DNA of 64,000 bases from Chloroflexota bacterium. GTDB lineage: Bacteria > Chloroflexota > Limnocylindria > Limnocylindrales > CSP1-4. The DNA lies in the NCBI GenBank assembly GCA_947475545.1, contig CANJLL010000001.1, forward strand, positions 62,001 to 126,000, given 5' to 3'. The notes beneath the pieces were generated by a model. It was not told where the DNA came from. It saw only the letters and a program-made list of their open reading frames with translations, and searched no databases. Below are positions 57,165 to 64,000 of the stretch, in pieces. The position numbers and the translations under genes were made by a program. Within the stretch, counting starts at the first letter, position 1. Each line of letters begins with the position of its first letter.

Positions 57165-57647
57165 ATGGGCACGGGCACCGAACCCAGGGTCGAGGTCATG
57201 GGCCTGCTCCATGGCGGCATCACCGTCTCAGACATGGAGGCGTCCCTCGCCTTCTACCGCGACGGCCTGGGACTGCCCGTGCAGGTCGACACGGTGCGCG
57301 TCGCGACCTATACGCACCAGGCGCTGGCGCTGCCCTTCACGGACATCCGGATCGTCCTGCTGGCCGTTCCGGGCACGGCGGGCGGGGTGATCGAGTTGCT
57401 CGAATACCGGGGTGCCGAGCGGCGGCCCGCGGCCTCCCGGCCATGTGATCCTGCCTCCAGCCATCTCTGCCTGGAGGTGCGCGACGCCGCCGCGGCCTAC
57501 GCCCGGCTGACCGCCCTCGGCTACCTGGCCAGGTCCGCCGCCGCGGTCGACGTCGATGCCGGGCCGAACACGGGCGGCCGGATGTTCTACCTGGCCGACC
57601 CGGACGGGTACTGGATCGAGCTGGTGGAGCGGCCGCGCCCCGCCTGA
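57165..57647 (+). CDS. VOC (glyoxalase/dioxygenase superfamily) protein
   Basis: A 160-residue vicinal-oxygen-chelate protein with two beta-alpha-beta units. HGGITVSDMEASLAFY at the N-terminus gives a first metal His, SSHLCLEV a second, and the terminal LADPDGYWIELVE a Glu. This is the methylmalonyl-CoA epimerase/glyoxalase plan. GGAGG lies six bases before the ATG. Substrate unknown. Confidence 0.85.
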   Translation: MGTGTEPRVEVMGLLHGGITVSDMEASLAFYRDGLGLPVQVDTVRVATYTHQALALPFTDIRIVLLAVPGTAGGVIELLEYRGAERRPAASRPCDPASSHLCLEVRDAAAAYARLTALGYLARSAAAVDVDAGPNTGGRMFYLADPDGYWIELVERPRPA

Positions 57648-57806
57648 TGGCCGTCCGGCGCACCCGTGGCCGCATCGATTGGTCGCGCGGCCCGCGTATG
57701 ATCCGTGCACTCGCAGCCCAAGCATCGAGGCCGCCGTGCTGAACGCCATCCCCGGGTTGTCGCATCCGCCTGCTTGCGCCGGGATGTCCTCCCGCCGGTG
57801 CGCGCC

Positions 57807-59021
57807 ATGACCCGGACCCTCTTCGCGGGCGGCCGGGTCTTCGACGGCAGCGGTGCCGACCCTGTCCGCGCCGATGTGCTGGTCGAGAAGGGGCGGATCG
57901 CCGCCGTCGGGCTGGGCCTGCATGGCGATGCCACCGTGGACGTCGCCGGCCGCACCCTGTTGCCGGGCCTGTTCGACTGCCACGTCCACGTCACGATCAC
58001 CGATGTGGACATCTGGCGCAACGTGAACACCCCCTTCTCCTATCGCTTCTACGCGGCGACGCGCAACCTGGGGGTCACCCTGGACGCCGGGATCACCACG
58101 GTCCGGGACGCGTTTGGCGCCGACCTCGGGATGCAGCAGGCTGTCGCCGACGGCCTCGTCCGCGGACCGCGCCTGCGGATTGCCCTGGCCATGCTCACCC
58201 AGACCGGCGGCCACGGTGACGAGTGGTATCCGTCCGGCTACGAGGCCGGGTTCGCCCGAGCCTACCCCGGCATGCCCGCGGGGTTGGTCGACGGGCCCGA
58301 TGAGATGCGACGCAAGGTCCGCGAGCTGGTCCGGGCCGGCGCCAACCAGATCAAGGTGGCCACCTCCGGCGGGGTGCTCTCGCCGCGCGACGACCCGCGC
58401 CACGGGCACTTCCGGGACGACGAGCTGGCCGTGCTGGTCGCCGAGGCCAACGCGGCCGGGATCCCCGTGATGGCGCACGCGCAGGGCGCGCCGGGGATCA
58501 AGGCGGCGATCCGCGCCGGCGTCCGGTCGATCGAGCACGGGATCTTCCTGGACGACGAGGCGATCGACCTGATGCTCAAGCACGGGACGTTCCTGGTCCC
58601 CACGCTGGGCGCGCCAACCAGCGTGATCAAGGCGGCCGAGGCGGGCGCCCCCATCCCCGCGTCGATCGTCGCCAAGGCCCGGGCCGTTGTGCCCATCCAC
58701 GAGGCGGCCTTCCGGCGGGCGGTGGCCGCGGGTGTCCGGATCGCGATGGGCACCGACAGCGGCGTGGTGCCACATGGCCGCAACCTGGATGAGCTGGCCC
58801 TGATGGCCCGGGGCGGGATGACCCCCGCCGAGGTGCTCGTGGCCGCCTCGCGGACCAGCGCCCAGCTCCTGGGCCTCGACGACGAACTCGGGACGATCGA
58901 GCCGGGCAAGCGCGCCGACCTGGTCGTGGTGGACGGCGATCCATTTGTCTTCGACGACCTGCGGGCCAGGATCCGCGCGGTCTACCAGGATGGCCGGCTG
59001 GTGAGCGGCAGCCCGGACTAG
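57807..59021 (+). CDS. Amidohydrolase, imidazolonepropionase/Xaa-Pro dipeptidase-like
   Basis: A 404-residue binuclear-type amidohydrolase. The metal motif is CHVHVT, the bridging Lys is in IKVATSGG, further His residues are in MAHAQG and SIEHGIF, and the catalytic Asp is in MGTDSG. This order matches the branch of prolidase-like and imidazolonepropionase-like amidohydrolases that cleave dipeptides or cyclic amides. The ATG at 57807 has only a weak ribosome site; TATGAT (57697-57702) upstream may be a -10 box. It is followed by the second D-aminoacylase. Confidence 0.88.
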   Translation: MTRTLFAGGRVFDGSGADPVRADVLVEKGRIAAVGLGLHGDATVDVAGRTLLPGLFDCHVHVTITDVDIWRNVNTPFSYRFYAATRNLGVTLDAGITTVRDAFGADLGMQQAVADGLVRGPRLRIALAMLTQTGGHGDEWYPSGYEAGFARAYPGMPAGLVDGPDEMRRKVRELVRAGANQIKVATSGGVLSPRDDPRHGHFRDDELAVLVAEANAAGIPVMAHAQGAPGIKAAIRAGVRSIEHGIFLDDEAIDLMLKHGTFLVPTLGAPTSVIKAAEAGAPIPASIVAKARAVVPIHEAAFRRAVAAGVRIAMGTDSGVVPHGRNLDELALMARGGMTPAEVLVAASRTSAQLLGLDDELGTIEPGKRADLVVVDGDPFVFDDLRARIRAVYQDGRLVSGSPD

Positions 59022-59033
59022 CAGCAACACGCC

Positions 59034-59067
59034 GGCCCGTCCGTCGGGTCGGCCCGTCCGTCGGGTC
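59034..59067. repeat. Tandem 17-base repeat, hairpin-forming
   Basis: GGCCCGTCCGTCGGGTC occurs twice head to tail (59034-59050, 59051-59067) with a degenerate third copy behind. Each unit can fold into a six-pair stem with a five-base loop. It lies between two amidohydrolase genes and may end or weaken transcription. Confidence 0.6.
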
Positions 59068-59146
59068 GGCCCCCGCGTCGGGCCGGTGACGGTCGGCGAG
59101 GCAAGGCGCAGGCGCTGCGCCCTTCGTCCACGAGAGAGGTGCTTGG

Positions 59147-60754
59147 GTGGTGATCGACATCCTATTCCGTGGTGCCACGATCCACGATGGGCTGGGAAGC
59201 CCGGCCCGGCGGGGCGATGTCGCCGTGGCGGGCGGGCGGATCGTGGCGCCGGACTCCGATGCGGTCGGCCCACGGACGCGCACCATCGAAGCCGACGGGC
59301 TCGTCGTGGCCCCCGGCTTCATCGATCTGCACTCCCACGCGGACTGGACCCTCCCGGCCCATCCCGGAGCGCTCAACTCGATCAGCCAGGGCGTCACGAC
59401 CGACGTCGTCGGCAACTGCGGGTTCGCCCCGGCGCCCGTGAGCCCGGTGGGGGAGCGGGCCGCGGAGCTCCGCCTCCAGACCGCGGCGATCGGACCCAAC
59501 CTGGACTGGTCCTGGTCCACGTTCGGGTCCTTCCTGGATCGGCTGGATGCCGTCCGCCCGGCGCACAACATCATCCCGCTCGCCGGGTTCGGCGCGCTGC
59601 GCACCGCAGCCATGGGCATGGACGATCGTCCCGCGACGCCGGGTGAGATTGCCCAGATGCGGGCCGACCTTGACGAGGCGCTGGACGCCGGCGCGTGGGG
59701 GATGAGCACCGGCCTGGTCTATCCACCCGGCGCCTACGCAGACCGGACGGAGATCATCGCGGTCGGCGAGGGGTTGCGCGCACGGGACGCGCTGTACACG
59801 TCGCACATCCGGAACGAGGGGGCCGACCTCGTCGCCGCGGTCGACGAGGCGATCGAGATCGGGGCGGCGCTCGGCACGCGCGTGGAGATCTCGCATCTCA
59901 AGTCGGCGGGCATCCGCAACCACGGGCGGATCGGCCTCGCCCTGGAGCGGATCGACGCCGCACGGGCCGCCGGGCAGCGCGTGACGTTCGACGTCTACCC
60001 GTACTCCGCCGGAAGCACGTTCCTCACCCAGGTCCTGCCACCGTGGCTCCAGGACAGCGGGCAGGAGGAGCTGATCGCCCGGCTCCGCAGCGCCGACGTC
60101 CGCGCGCGGCTCCGGCACGAGCTGGCGGCCGGCATCCGCGGCTTCGCGAACTACAGCGTGGCCAGCGGGGGCTGGCACAACATCCTCATCGCCTCGGTCG
60201 TGAACCAGAAGCTCCGCTGGGCCGAAGGCCAGACGGTGGCGGCCCTGGCCGCGGCGCGCGCCGTGGACCCGCTCGACCTGGTCTTCGACCTCCTGATCGA
60301 GGACCGCGCGGGCACCGTGATGATCATGTTCATGATGGATCGCGCGGACATGCGCGCCGCGCTGGCGCACCCCGCGGCCGGCGTCGGATCCGACCTGCTG
60401 GGGGTCACGAGCGACACGGCCCGTGTCCACCCGCGCACCTATGGGACGTTCGCGCGCATCCTGGGCTGGGCGGCCCGCGGCGAGGGGCCGCTGGACCTGG
60501 CGCAGGCGATCCGCAAAATGACGGGCCAGACGGCGCGGACGCTCGGGATCACCGACCGTGGCAGGATCGCCCCGGGGCTGGTGGCGGACCTGGTGGCGTT
60601 CGACCCCGCCCGGATCCGGGATCGGAGCACCTACGCACAGCCGACCCGCCTCGCGGAGGGGGTGGAGCACGTCCTCCTCGGCGGACGGTTCGCGATCGAC
60701 GGCGGCCAGGTGGTGGCCCGCAACCTGGGTCGGGTGCTGCGGCGACCCCGCTAG
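59147..60754 (+). CDS. N-acyl-D-amino-acid deacylase (second D-aminoacylase)
   Basis: A 535-residue paralogue of the enzyme at 3.4-5.0 kb. HSHAD is at residues 62-66, the Cys ligand in VGNCGFAP, further His ligands in TSHIRNEG and EISHLKSAG, and a catalytic Asp in GSDLLG. It starts at one of two neighbouring GTG codons (59147 or 59150) behind GAGAGGT. It would free D-amino acids from N-acyl forms or cleave related D-peptides. Confidence 0.9.
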   Translation: MVIDILFRGATIHDGLGSPARRGDVAVAGGRIVAPDSDAVGPRTRTIEADGLVVAPGFIDLHSHADWTLPAHPGALNSISQGVTTDVVGNCGFAPAPVSPVGERAAELRLQTAAIGPNLDWSWSTFGSFLDRLDAVRPAHNIIPLAGFGALRTAAMGMDDRPATPGEIAQMRADLDEALDAGAWGMSTGLVYPPGAYADRTEIIAVGEGLRARDALYTSHIRNEGADLVAAVDEAIEIGAALGTRVEISHLKSAGIRNHGRIGLALERIDAARAAGQRVTFDVYPYSAGSTFLTQVLPPWLQDSGQEELIARLRSADVRARLRHELAAGIRGFANYSVASGGWHNILIASVVNQKLRWAEGQTVAALAAARAVDPLDLVFDLLIEDRAGTVMIMFMMDRADMRAALAHPAAGVGSDLLGVTSDTARVHPRTYGTFARILGWAARGEGPLDLAQAIRKMTGQTARTLGITDRGRIAPGLVADLVAFDPARIRDRSTYAQPTRLAEGVEHVLLGGRFAIDGGQVVARNLGRVLRRPR

Positions 60755-60803
60755 CGGCCCAACCCTCCCGAGCCGACCTGGGGCGGGCCAGGCGCTGCTA
60801 CGT

Positions 60804-61499
60804 CTAGCCGCGCGCCCAGGCTTCCGGTGCCTCAAGGAGGCCCTTGAGCGTCCCCAGGAAGCGCGCGGCCCCCACGCCGTCGACGACCCGGTGGTCCGAC
60901 GAGAGTGTCGCCGTCATGAGTCGCCGGATGGCAAGCTGGCCATCGCGGACAACCGCCCGCTCCGCGGTCTGCGCCGTGGCCAGGATGGCCACCTGGGGCG
61001 GCGTGATGATCGCGGTGAACTGGGTCACGTCGAACATGCCGAGGTTGGAGAGCGTGAACGTCCCCTCGGAGATCTCGGGCGCCCGCAGCCTGCCGGCGCG
61101 CGTGCGCGCCACGAGGTCCGCGAGGCCACGGCCCAGGTCCTCCACGCCCCGTTCCCGGCAATCGAGCAGGGCCGGGGCCATGAGCCCGTCGTCGAGCGCG
61201 ATGGCGACGCCGATGTTGATCGCGTCGACCGACTCCACCACGTCGCCGTTCCAGGCGGCGTTGAAGGCGGGGTGCTCGGCCAGGGTGAGAGCCAGGGCCC
61301 GCACCAGGAACGCGGTGACCGTGGCGCGGGCCTCGCGCGCACGCCCGTCGTTGGCGCGGTCGGCGAGGGTCAGCAGCGCGTCCATCTCGATGTCCGTGCT
61401 GAGATAGAAGTGCGGCGCCGAGGCCTTGCTCTCGCTCATCCGCCGGGCGATCGCCCGGCGCATCGGGCTGGGGCTGACGGGGTGCCGGCCGTCGGTCAT
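60804..61499 (-). CDS. 2-oxoacid dehydrogenase E2, catalytic domain only
   Basis: A 231-residue acyltransferase core. SPMRRAIARRMSES begins the catalytic domain right at the N-terminus, and DHRVVDG (His203, Asp207) is the active site. There is no lipoyl domain and no peripheral-subunit-binding domain; the lipoyl domain is a separate gene eight bases upstream. It would form the trimer-based core and transfer acyl groups brought by that free lipoyl protein. No strong ribosome site, so translation may be coupled to the lipoyl gene. Confidence 0.9.
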   Translation of the reverse strand: MTDGRHPVSPSPMRRAIARRMSESKASAPHFYLSTDIEMDALLTLADRANDGRAREARATVTAFLVRALALTLAEHPAFNAAWNGDVVESVDAINIGVAIALDDGLMAPALLDCRERGVEDLGRGLADLVARTRAGRLRAPEISEGTFTLSNLGMFDVTQFTAIITPPQVAILATAQTAERAVVRDGQLAIRRLMTATLSSDHRVVDGVGAARFLGTLKGLLEAPEAWARG

Positions 61500-61507
61500 G
61501 TTGGCGG

Positions 61508-61753
61508 CTACGCCCCGTCCTCGAGGTAGCCGATGGGCTGGCCGACCGCGACCTCGGCGCCGGCCCCGTGGACGATTTCGATGAGCGTGCCGGAGGCCGT
61601 GGCCTCCATGTCGACCGTCGCCTTGTCGGTCTCGATCTCGGCGATCACGTGGCCGCGCTCGACACGGTCACCGACCTGCTTGAGCCAGCCCGCGATCTTG
61701 CCGGTCTCCATGTCATAGCCGAGCCGCGGCATCTCGACGGCGATCCGAGCCAT
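61508..61753 (-). CDS. Free-standing lipoyl domain protein
   Basis: An 81-residue protein that is just one biotinyl/lipoyl domain. The lysine to be lipoylated is Lys44 in ETDKATVD, and VEMPRLGYDM and GQPIGYLE mark its ends. It has no linker or E3-binding part. CGGAGG lies just before the ATG. Placed before the bare E2 core and opposite E1, it should serve as a mobile acyl carrier. A glycine-cleavage H protein is unlikely because of the E2-type sequence around the lysine. Confidence 0.9.
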   Translation of the reverse strand: MARIAVEMPRLGYDMETGKIAGWLKQVGDRVERGHVIAEIETDKATVDMEATASGTLIEIVHGAGAEVAVGQPIGYLEDGA

Positions 61754-61788
61754 CCGGTCCTCCGGGAGTTGAACGAACGAAGGCGGTC

Positions 61789-61945
61789 ATCATACGTGGC
61801 GAGTCCGACCCGAACCGCTGGGTGCGCCGGGCCAGTCCCGCCGGAGGCTCCCGCGCCCGCGCGTCCACCCTGCCCGCCCAGCTCGCTCCGGCCGCTCCGC
61901 GCGCACCGGTTCGAATTGACTGGGGGACGCCGTCGATGACACCAT
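61789..61945. promoter_or_regulatory. Divergent promoter region of the second 2-oxoacid dehydrogenase locus
   Basis: The 264-base gap holds TATGAT on the minus strand (61794-61789), about 36 bases before the lipoyl gene. On the plus strand TTGACT (61916-61921) is followed after 18 bases by CACCAT (61940-61945), about 73 bases before E1-alpha. The -10 box on the plus side is poor. Confidence 0.35.
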
Positions 61946-62017
61946 CACGCGGGCGGTCGGCGCGACGCCCTGGTCACGACCGTGACCTCCTCCCCGCCGT
62001 CGACATCGGAGCCATTG

Positions 62018-62992
62018 ATGAGCTTGCGCGAACCTGACGCCGATACCCGCCGGTCCTGGTTCTCGACCATGCTCCGGATCCGCGCCTTCGAGGACCGGAT
62101 CCAGGAGCTGTTCATGAGTGGCGCGATCGGCGGGACGACGCATCTGTGCCAGGGCCAGGAGGCGGTCTCGGTGGGCTCCATCGGCTCGATGGAGCCAGGC
62201 GACGTCCAGACCAACACCTATCGCGGCCACGGCGAGGCCCTGGCGCTCGGCATGGCGTCCGAGACGGCGTTCGCCGAGCTGATGGGCAAGGCCACGGGCG
62301 GCTCGGGCGGGGTCGGCGGCTCGATGCACCTGATTGATTTCTCGAAGGGCAACATCGGCGCCAATGCCATCGTCGGCGCGGGCATGCCGATCGCGCTGGG
62401 GGCCGCGGTCGGCTTCCAGATGCAGCAGCGCCCCAATGTCGCGCTCTCGTTCTTCGGGGATGGTGCCATCAACATCGGGACCTTCCACGAGGCCCTCAAC
62501 ATGGCCTCCCTGTGGCAGGCACCGGTCGTGTTCATCATCACGAACAACCTGTACGGCGAGTACTCGCCGATCAGCAGCACGACCTCGGGCGGACCTGATC
62601 TTGCGCGCCGCGCCGATCCCTACGGCATGCCTGGCGTCAGCGTCGATGGCCAGGACATCGACGCCGTCCATGCCGCGGTGAGCGCGGCCGTGGAGCGTGC
62701 CCGGGGTGGAGGAGGGCCCAGTCTCCTCGAGATGAAGACGTACCGGTACCGCGGCCATTCGCGATCGGACCCAGCCAGGTATCGACCGGCCGGCGAGCTG
62801 GAGGCGTGGAAGGAACGCGACCCGATCGACATCCTCGGCCGCCGACTGGCGGTCGAGGGGATCCTGTCCGCCGAGGCCCAGCTTGGCCTCCGTGCCGCGA
62901 TCCAGGCCGAGATCGACGGCGCCGCCGAGCGCGCGACCGCCGCCCCCTATCCCACCCTCGAGGAGACGAGCTCGTATGTCTACGCTGACTGA
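62018..62992 (+). CDS. 2-oxoacid dehydrogenase E1 alpha subunit
   Basis: A 324-residue thiamin-diphosphate enzyme subunit. CQGQEAV, the cofactor motif starting GDGAINIG (147-154) and ending ITNN (174-177), and RYRGHSRSDP are typical of pyruvate and acetoin dehydrogenase alpha chains. I chose the ATG at 62018 with GGAG about seven bases upstream; a GTG at 61982 would add 12 Ser/Pro-rich residues. It overlaps E1-beta by 17 bases. Confidence 0.94.
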   Translation: MSLREPDADTRRSWFSTMLRIRAFEDRIQELFMSGAIGGTTHLCQGQEAVSVGSIGSMEPGDVQTNTYRGHGEALALGMASETAFAELMGKATGGSGGVGGSMHLIDFSKGNIGANAIVGAGMPIALGAAVGFQMQQRPNVALSFFGDGAINIGTFHEALNMASLWQAPVVFIITNNLYGEYSPISSTTSGGPDLARRADPYGMPGVSVDGQDIDAVHAAVSAAVERARGGGGPSLLEMKTYRYRGHSRSDPARYRPAGELEAWKERDPIDILGRRLAVEGILSAEAQLGLRAAIQAEIDGAAERATAAPYPTLEETSSYVYAD

Positions 62993-64000
62993 ACCCGCCT
63001 TGGTGGCCGTGCCGGCGGCCGGGGCGGCGGGCACCGTGGAGCTCACCTACCGCGACGCGATCAACGCCGCACTCCGCGACTCGATGACGGACGACGTCCG
63101 GGTGCTCCTGATGGGCGAGGACGTGGGGGCGGATGGTGGCGTCTTCAAGACCAACAGCGGCCTGATCGAGGACTTCGGACCGGCGCGGATTCGCAACACG
63201 CCCATCTGCGAGAACGCGTTCGTCGGCGTCGCGCTGGGCATGAGCCTGGTGGGCCTGCGGCCGGTCGTCGAGATCATGTTCGCGGACTTCCTGCCCACCG
63301 CCGGTGACGCGATCGTCAACCAGCTCCCCAAGTATCGCTTCATGTCCGGCGGCCAGTGCTCGGTCCCGGTCACCATCCGGGTGATCGGCGGGGGCACGGG
63401 CCAGTTCGGCACCCAGCACTCCGCCACCTACGAGAGCTGGTTTGGCCACCTGCCCGGACTGCGCGTCGCCACGGCTGCGACCCCGGGGTCCGCGTACTCG
63501 CTGCTGCGCGCCGCGATCGCCCACGACAATCCCGTCATCGTCTACGAGCACAAGGCGCTCTACGGCCGAAAGGGACCCGTGACCCGGGGCGAGGTCGCCG
63601 AGATCGGCAAGGCGCAGGTCCTGCGCACGGGCTCGGACGTCACGATCCTGGCGTCGATGCTCATGGTGGAACGCTCGCTGGCCGCGGCCGAGACGCTCGC
63701 CGCCGACGGGATCGCCGCGGAGGTGATCGACCTGCGCTGGGTCCGCCCAATCGACCTGCCCACCATCCGCGCCTCGGTCGAACGGACCGGCCGGCTGGTG
63801 GTGGCCGAGGAGCAGGTCCACGCCGGCGGCTGGGGCGCCACGGTCATCTCCGAGCTGACCATGGGCGGGGTCGCGTGGCGGTCCGCCCCGCGCCGCGTCA
63901 GCCTCCCGGACGACTATCCCGTCCCGTACTCGCCACCGCTCGAGACCCTGATCGTCCCGTCGGCTGCCGGGATCGCCGCCGCCGCGCGATCGGCGGTCGG
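62976..64000 (+). CDS. 2-oxoacid dehydrogenase E1 beta subunit, runs off the right edge
   Basis: At least 341 residues of an E1-beta chain. LLMGEDVGADGGVF, TPICENAFVGVALG, FADFLPTAGDAIVNQ, HSATYESWF and VVAEEQVHAGGWG are typical family segments. GGAG lies about nine bases before the ATG. Only the last few residues can be missing, since the family is about 325-350 long. Unlike the complex at 9-14 kb, alpha and beta are separate chains here. Confidence 0.94.
   Translation, partial: MSTLTEPALVAVPAAGAAGTVELTYRDAINAALRDSMTDDVRVLLMGEDVGADGGVFKTNSGLIEDFGPARIRNTPICENAFVGVALGMSLVGLRPVVEIMFADFLPTAGDAIVNQLPKYRFMSGGQCSVPVTIRVIGGGTGQFGTQHSATYESWFGHLPGLRVATAATPGSAYSLLRAAIAHDNPVIVYEHKALYGRKGPVTRGEVAEIGKAQVLRTGSDVTILASMLMVERSLAAAETLAADGIAAEVIDLRWVRPIDLPTIRASVERTGRLVVAEEQVHAGGWGATVISELTMGGVAWRSAPRRVSLPDDYPVPYSPPLETLIVPSAAGIAAAARSAV

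Noticed and set aside
61508-61753. Glycine-cleavage H protein or biotin carrier
   Set aside because: The lysine context ETDKATVD and the length of 81 residues fit an E2 lipoyl domain. An H protein is about 125 residues, and a biotin carrier would read MKM at the modified lysine.

Overview
This is a 64-kb stretch of very GC-rich chromosomal DNA packed with bacterial catabolic genes. It has no rRNA or tRNA gene, no transposase, no phage gene and no CRISPR array that I could see. Several traits suggest a free-living, probably soil or freshwater, Chloroflexota-like bacterium: the Ala/Pro/Ser-rich linker after the lipobox of the transporter lipoprotein, frequent GTG starts, one possible TTG start, and several genes whose -10 box lies directly before the start codon. 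The taxonomic guess is an inference with low confidence. Both ends of the window cut genes: a hydantoinase subunit A at the left and an E1-beta subunit at the right.

Layout. 1-8.9 kb: two divergent hydantoinase/5-oxoprolinase-type blocks. The minus strand carries D-aminoacylase, HyuB and HyuA; the plus strand carries HyuA and HyuB of a different clade. 9.3-18.2 kb (minus): a probable operon running cupin, enolase-superfamily dehydratase, beta-hydroxyacid dehydrogenase, transaldolase, and a complete 2-oxoacid dehydrogenase complex (E2, E3 and an E1 whose alpha and beta chains are fused). 18.3-25.0 kb: an M81 (MlrC-type) metallopeptidase, a galactonate-dehydratase-like enzyme, an aldo/keto reductase, a ceramidase-like protein and a fucose-isomerase-like protein. 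25.0-26.8 kb (minus): a type I dehydroquinase-like protein and an isocitrate lyase/PEP mutase family enzyme. 26.9-38.8 kb (plus): a tightly packed nine-gene operon: two tandem M81 peptidases, a phosphotriesterase-like hydrolase, AtuA, a small AtuA partner, a 3-hydroxyanthranilate dioxygenase, HyuB, HyuA and a third M81. 38.8-44.0 kb: a divergent alanine-racemase-like protein and a fourth HyuB-HyuA pair. 44.2-49.6 kb: a complete peptide-type ABC transporter. 49.6-55.1 kb: esterase, enolase-superfamily enzyme, class III aminotransferase, D-2-hydroxyacid dehydrogenase and SDR. 55.5-56.1 kb: a MazEF-like toxin-antitoxin pair. 56.2-60.8 kb: 3-hydroxybutyrate-type dehydrogenase, VOC protein, amidohydrolase and a second D-aminoacylase. 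60.8-64 kb: a second 2-oxoacid dehydrogenase locus with an E2 split into a free lipoyl protein and a bare catalytic domain, opposite E1-alpha and E1-beta.

How the genes may work together (inference). The repeated theme is opening of cyclic or blocked amino-acid derivatives and unusual peptides: four HyuAB pairs, four M81 peptidases, two D-aminoacylases, an alanine-racemase-like protein and a peptide-type importer. Around these sit sugar-acid and hydroxyacid enzymes (three enolase-superfamily proteins, an aldolase-type transaldolase, reductases) and two 2-oxoacid dehydrogenase complexes that could send 2-oxoacids to acyl-CoA. HyuAB homologues also include ATP-dependent ketone carboxylases, so the substrates may be carbonyl compounds instead. 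No transcription regulator was recognised apart from the antitoxin.
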